The notes under the pieces: model-generated
Seen by the model: the letters and a program-made list of their open reading frames with translations, nothing else
What the model was told of the DNA's origin: nothing
The model's database searches: none
Made by a program: the position numbers and the translations under genes
Origin: Emcibacter sp.
GTDB taxonomy: Bacteria; Pseudomonadota; Alphaproteobacteria; Sphingomonadales; Emcibacteraceae
Length of the DNA stretch: 10,425 nucleotides
Direction of reading: 5' to 3'
Assembly: GCA_023142175.1 (NCBI GenBank)
Contig: JAGLJX010000183.1
Location: 1 to 10,425, forward strand
In this document: positions 7,534 to 10,425 of the stretch, piece by piece
Layout of the letters: every line of letters starts with the position of its first letter
Numbering within the stretch: position 1 is the stretch's first letter

Positions 7534-8112
7534 TTATTTTAGTGCGAGGCGTTCCGTATCTATATCAATGAGGAAACGCATCTTTTTAGTCAACTCATCA
7601 TAATTTGTATATTGTTTGCCGTAGCTAAGATTAAAGGAATAATCGAAATTCGGCGGATTCTGTCCTTGGGTATGCTGTAGGAGGGTTTCAAGTTTATCAA
7701 AGGCTTTCGCGAGTTGCGCTTCTTCGGAATCCACATCATTATATTCATCCCACAGATTAAGGATATTTTCCTTTAAAGCGGTGGGCAAGGGTGAAACGAG
7801 AGTTTCCATATCCCTTCTTTCCTGAAAACTCTTCTTCATCCCCGAAATCTGATCTACAGCAGGTATATCACCGCCGATGGTTTCACCGAGATCATGGATG
7901 ATGCATAGTTTAATGAGTTTCAGAATATCGAGATGTTGATATTGATCTTCAAAAATCAACGCCATAAGACACAGTCGCCAGGTATGATCAGCAGTGCTTT
8001 CTGTCCGGCCAGTAGAGGTATGGGCGCTTCTAAGGGTGTTTTTTAAAGGTTCAGCAGACTTTAAAAAACTCAATACAGAAAATAAATCATTATCATTCAT
8101 AACATACCCCAT
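7534..8112 (-). CDS. HD-domain phosphohydrolase, YfbR/HDDC2-like (putative 5'-deoxynucleotidase)
   Basis: This 192-residue soluble protein has the metal-binding residues of the HD superfamily in order: H43 (in TADHTWR), H73-D74 (in IIHDLGE) and D139 (in AKAFDKLE). E77 and the GDIP motif (81-84) are typical of the HD_3 group that includes E. coli YfbR and human HDDC2, which remove phosphate from deoxyribonucleoside 5'-monophosphates. The reaction is inferred from this resemblance. The first ATG (complement of 8110-8112) is preceded only by A/T-rich sequence. A second in-frame ATG (complement of 8098-8100, MNDNDLF) has GGGG 7 bases upstream and could be the true start. The gene is divergent from the ialB-rlmN operon and is followed by a hairpin. 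Confidence 0.85.
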   Translation of the reverse strand: MGYVMNDNDLFSVLSFLKSAEPLKNTLRSAHTSTGRTESTADHTWRLCLMALIFEDQYQHLDILKLIKLCIIHDLGETIGGDIPAVDQISGMKKSFQERRDMETLVSPLPTALKENILNLWDEYNDVDSEEAQLAKAFDKLETLLQHTQGQNPPNFDYSFNLSYGKQYTNYDELTKKMRFLIDIDTERLALK

Positions 8113-8253
8113 TTTGTATATATTTATTAATCAGCTTTCAGAATCTTATAATAACATATAACATCCTTCTTATGATTGAAAATATTATAGTGTGCCTTGA
8201 TGATGACATATGATTTTGTTAATGTGCAACATATAGTTTTTAAAGATTTCTTT

Positions 8254-8267
8254 GAGGTATTGAATTG
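8254..8267 (+). promoter_or_regulatory. Ribosome-binding site and TTG start codon of the IalB-family gene
   Basis: GAGG (8254-8257) lies 7 bases before TTG (8265-8267). No ATG in this frame comes before the end of the signal peptide, so TTG is the only start that keeps the whole export signal. A TTG start usually lowers translation relative to ATG. Confidence 0.75.
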
Positions 8268-8783
8268 AAAAATATTTTATGTGCATTTGTTTGTTCCCTA
8301 CTGGGGATTGTTGTTTTTGCAGATCTTGCTTTGGCGGATAATCGTCAGCTGCTGGGCACTTATCGTGACTGGGATGCATTCATGCTGAAGAAAAGCAACG
8401 GGGAAAAAGTCTGTTATATGATTTCAATCCCTAAAACCTCCAAACCCGCCACTTTGCGGCACGGTAAACCATTTATCACGGTATCTCATAAACCTGTTCG
8501 TAAAATAAAAAATGAAGTTAATTTCGTGGTGGGTTATAATTTTAAAAAATATTCTCGCGTTACCATGACCATAGATAAAAAAAGAAAATACCGATTGTTT
8601 ACGGAGGGCAATGGGGCTTGGGGTGATGATGCAAAAACTGACAATGCTATGGTGCAGTCTATGAAGCGAGGTAGCAACCTTGTCATGATCGGTCAGAGCG
8701 GCCGGGGCAACAACACAAATTACCGTTTTTCCCTTTCAGGCTTTACGGCTGCCCATAACGCTATTACAAAAGCATGTCGTTAG
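8265..8783 (+). CDS. Invasion-associated locus B (IalB) family secreted protein
   Basis: The 172-residue product begins with a classic Sec signal peptide: a positive start (MKN), a hydrophobic stretch (residues 4-22) and a likely cleavage after LALA (24). The mature protein contains RDWDAFML, GEKVCYMISIPK and the C-terminal FSLSGFTAAHNAITKACR, the usual framework of IalB-family proteins. Two cysteines remain in the mature part (C50 and C171) and may form a disulfide. The family is named after a Bartonella invasion protein but is widespread in free-living alphaproteobacteria, where its role is unclear, so no virulence role is implied. It ends 18 bases before rlmN and is probably co-transcribed with it. 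A TTAGAG repeat spans its stop codon. Confidence 0.85.
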   Translation: MKNILCAFVCSLLGIVVFADLALADNRQLLGTYRDWDAFMLKKSNGEKVCYMISIPKTSKPATLRHGKPFITVSHKPVRKIKNEVNFVVGYNFKKYSRVTMTIDKKRKYRLFTEGNGAWGDDAKTDNAMVQSMKRGSNLVMIGQSGRGNNTNYRFSLSGFTAAHNAITKACR

Positions 8784-8801
8784 AGTTAGAGTTAAATTAA
8801 A

Positions 8802-9983
8802 ATGCAAACGCTACCACTTGGTACAGAACCGGCGATTGTAAGCCGCCCCACACTTGATGTGGACAAGACGATGGTTGGTCTTAACCGCGCCGAGATAGGT
8901 GCGCGTCTTCTGGAAATTGGTATTCCCGAAAAGCAGATTAAAATGCGGACCTCCCAAGTATGGCACTGGCTTTATTACCGGGGCGTGCAAAGCTTTGAGG
9001 AAATGCTCAATGTATCGAAAGATGCAAGAGAGAAACTAGCGGAACATTTTACCATTGGCCGCCCGCAAATAATCGAGGCATTGGTATCCAAAGATGGCAC
9101 CCGCAAATGGCTGATGAAATTCCCCGATGGCAATGAAGTGGAAACTGTCTTTATCCCCGATGAAGCCAAAGATCGGGGAACCCTGTGTATCTCATCACAG
9201 GTCGGATGCACGCTGACCTGTAAATTCTGTCATACCGGAACCCAACGGCTGGTGCGCAATCTGACCCCAACTGAAATTGTCATGCAGTTTCTGGTGGCGC
9301 GGGATCATCTTGGCGAATGGCCGACACCGTCCGATGGCCGGGTTCTGTCAAGCGTGGTCATGATGGGTATGGGCGAGCCGCTATATAATTTTGATAATGT
9401 GAAGAAAGCCCTGAAGATTATCATGGATGATCAGGGTATAGCCCTGTCCCGGCGCCGGATCACCCTGTCCACATCTGGCGTGGTGCCGGAAATGAAGCGG
9501 TGCGGCGAAGAAATCAATGTCAATCTTGCCATATCCCTCCATGCGGTGACGAATGCTGTTCGTGATAAGATTATGCCCATCAACAAGAAATACCCGCTTG
9601 AGGAGCTGCTTGCGGCCTGCCGTGACTATCCCGGTGCCAAGACATCCCGGCGGATAACTTTTGAATATATCATGCTCAAAGACATTAACGACAGCGACGA
9701 AGACGCCCGTCAACTGGTGCGGTTATTGAAACAATATGAAATTCCGGCCAAAGTTAACCTCATTCCATTCAACCCCTGGCCGGGGTCCGATTATCAACGG
9801 TCCGACAGCAAACAGATAAAAAGATTTTCCGAGTATATTTTTGGAGAAGGAATTTCAGCGCCCATCCGCAGCCCCCGCGGTGAAGATATTCTTGCCGCTT
9901 GCGGACAGTTAAAATCAGAATCGGAAAAAATGCGCAAAAGAAAATTGTTAAGATCGCAGAAAGCAACTGGGGCTATCTCATGA
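8802..9983 (+). CDS. rlmN: 23S rRNA (adenine2503-C2)/tRNA (adenine37-C2) methyltransferase, radical SAM
   Basis: This 393-residue enzyme methylates C2 of A2503 in 23S rRNA and of A37 in some tRNAs, using a radical SAM mechanism. The [4Fe-4S] cysteines are C136, C140 and C143 ([12 protein letters not shown]). GMGEP (189-193) is the SAM-binding motif. E114 (in VETVFIP) and C367 (in AACGQL) correspond to catalytic residues of E. coli RlmN (Glu105, Cys355). [13 protein letters not shown] and [11 protein letters not shown] are also typical. The first ATG has only weak TTAGAG sequence upstream; ATG 8871 (MVGLNRAEI) is the alternative. The N-terminal extension resembles other alphaproteobacterial members, so the longer form is kept. 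Its TGA stop overlaps the start of the next gene (ATGA). Confidence 0.97.
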   Translation: MQTLPLGTEPAIVSRPTLDVDKTMVGLNRAEIGARLLEIGIPEKQIKMRTSQVWHWLYYRGVQSFEEMLNVSKDAREKLAEHFTIGRPQIIEALVSKDGTRKWLMKFPDGNEVETVFIPDEAKDRGTLCISSQVGCTLTCKFCHTGTQRLVRNLTPTEIVMQFLVARDHLGEWPTPSDGRVLSSVVMMGMGEPLYNFDNVKKALKIIMDDQGIALSRRRITLSTSGVVPEMKRCGEEINVNLAISLHAVTNAVRDKIMPINKKYPLEELLAACRDYPGAKTSRRITFEYIMLKDINDSDEDARQLVRLLKQYEIPAKVNLIPFNPWPGSDYQRSDSKQIKRFSEYIFGEGISAPIRSPRGEDILAACGQLKSESEKMRKRKLLRSQKATGAIS

Positions 9984-10417
9984 AATTAACTTCCTTTACA
10001 GACTATTCTTTGCGGCTATTAATGTATGTTGCGGTTAATGATGACCGCCTGGTCTCTATCAAAGAAGTATCAGAAGTTTTCGAGATATCCCGTAATCATC
10101 TGATGAAAATTGTCCATGAGCTTGGCAAGGGAGGCTACCTTAAAACAGTGCGGGGCAAGAATGGCGGTTTTCGTCTGGGTAAGCCTGCAAACGAGATTAA
10201 CCTTGGTCAGTTGATCCGCTATACCGAAGAAGATATGACTGTCGTTGAATGTTTTAATGATGAAAACCCCAACTGCAATATTATCAACCACTGTATGTTG
10301 GCAGGTGTGTTGCAGATGGCCTTAAGTTCATTTCTTGAGGTTTTGGACGGGCATCACCTTAATGACCTGACCGACAATCTTTGTTTTCCGGAATTTATAC
10401 CAACAAAAATCAAGTAA
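9980..10417 (+). CDS. Rrf2-family transcriptional regulator, NsrR-like, with Fe-S cysteines
   Basis: The 145-residue protein starts [18 protein letters not shown]. It has a winged helix-turn-helix with recognition-helix residues [12 protein letters not shown] (37-48) and wing [13 protein letters not shown] (57-69), then a dimerisation helix. Cysteines C91, C99 and C105 lie in the [Fe-S] cluster loop, so it probably senses nitric oxide, iron or redox state. The N-terminal half resembles NsrR (NO sensor) more than RirA, yet the C-x7-C-x5-C spacing is the same as in rhizobial RirA as I recall it, so the signal is left open. The frame is open further upstream (to 9899), but ATG 9980 gives the normal family length and is supported by GGGG at 9969-9972. 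It overlaps the rlmN stop by ATGA, implying translational coupling. Confidence 0.88.
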   Translation: MKLTSFTDYSLRLLMYVAVNDDRLVSIKEVSEVFEISRNHLMKIVHELGKGGYLKTVRGKNGGFRLGKPANEINLGQLIRYTEEDMTVVECFNDENPNCNIINHCMLAGVLQMALSSFLEVLDGHHLNDLTDNLCFPEFIPTKIK

Positions 10418-10425
10418 AAAGGTTA

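Noticed and set aside
9899..9979. Longer start for the Rrf2-family regulator inside rlmN
   Set aside because: The extra 27 residues are a frame shadow of the rlmN C-terminus. ATG 9980 matches the family's N-terminus and has a nearby GGGG ribosome-binding sequence.

Overview
The window looks like chromosomal DNA of an alphaproteobacterium of moderate GC content. The evidence is the gene set: a cysteine-free L31 of the alphaproteobacterial type, an RcdA-family (DUF1465) cell-cycle adaptor, a DUF1192 protein, an IalB-family secreted protein in front of rlmN, and an alphaproteobacterial style PIG3 quinone oxidoreductase. A marine or otherwise organohalide-exposed habitat is suggested only by the dehalogenase and is inference. 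There is no sign of phage, insertion sequence, CRISPR array, tRNA or rRNA, and no gene-free stretch over 300 bases.

Layout. Positions 1-443 (-) hold the N-terminal part of an MsbA-like ABC exporter that runs off the left edge. It is divergent from rpmE (601-825, +), which ends in a strong hairpin terminator. Converging on rpmE are the rcdA-family gene (898-1386, -) and, upstream of it, a DUF1192 gene (1488-1685, -). Divergent from these is a NAD(P)H:quinone oxidoreductase (1765-2772, +).

The centrepiece (2834-6055, +) is a 1073-residue fusion: a cytoplasmic, cobalamin-type reductive dehalogenase with two [4Fe-4S] clusters, joined to a complete phthalate-dioxygenase-reductase-like module (flavin, NAD(P), then [2Fe-2S]). 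It has its own good sigma70-like promoter and almost no leader. No membrane anchor gene (rdhB) or Tat signal is present, so it looks like a self-sufficient, NAD(P)H-driven catabolic enzyme of the BhbA/NpRdhA class, not a respiratory one.

On the opposite strand, with its stop codon interlocked with that of the dehalogenase, lies a two-gene 3-oxoacid CoA-transferase operon (scoA 6688-7392, scoB 6050-6685). Upstream of it on the same strand is a YfbR/HDDC2-like HD-domain nucleotidase (7534-8112), closed by a hairpin. The right end is a plus-strand operon: an IalB-family secreted protein with a TTG start (8265-8783), rlmN (8802-9983), and an Rrf2-family regulator with three Fe-S-type cysteines (9980-10417) whose start codon overlaps the rlmN stop.

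Most genes are ordinary core functions. The self-sufficient dehalogenase, sitting alone without catabolic neighbours, is the unusual part.
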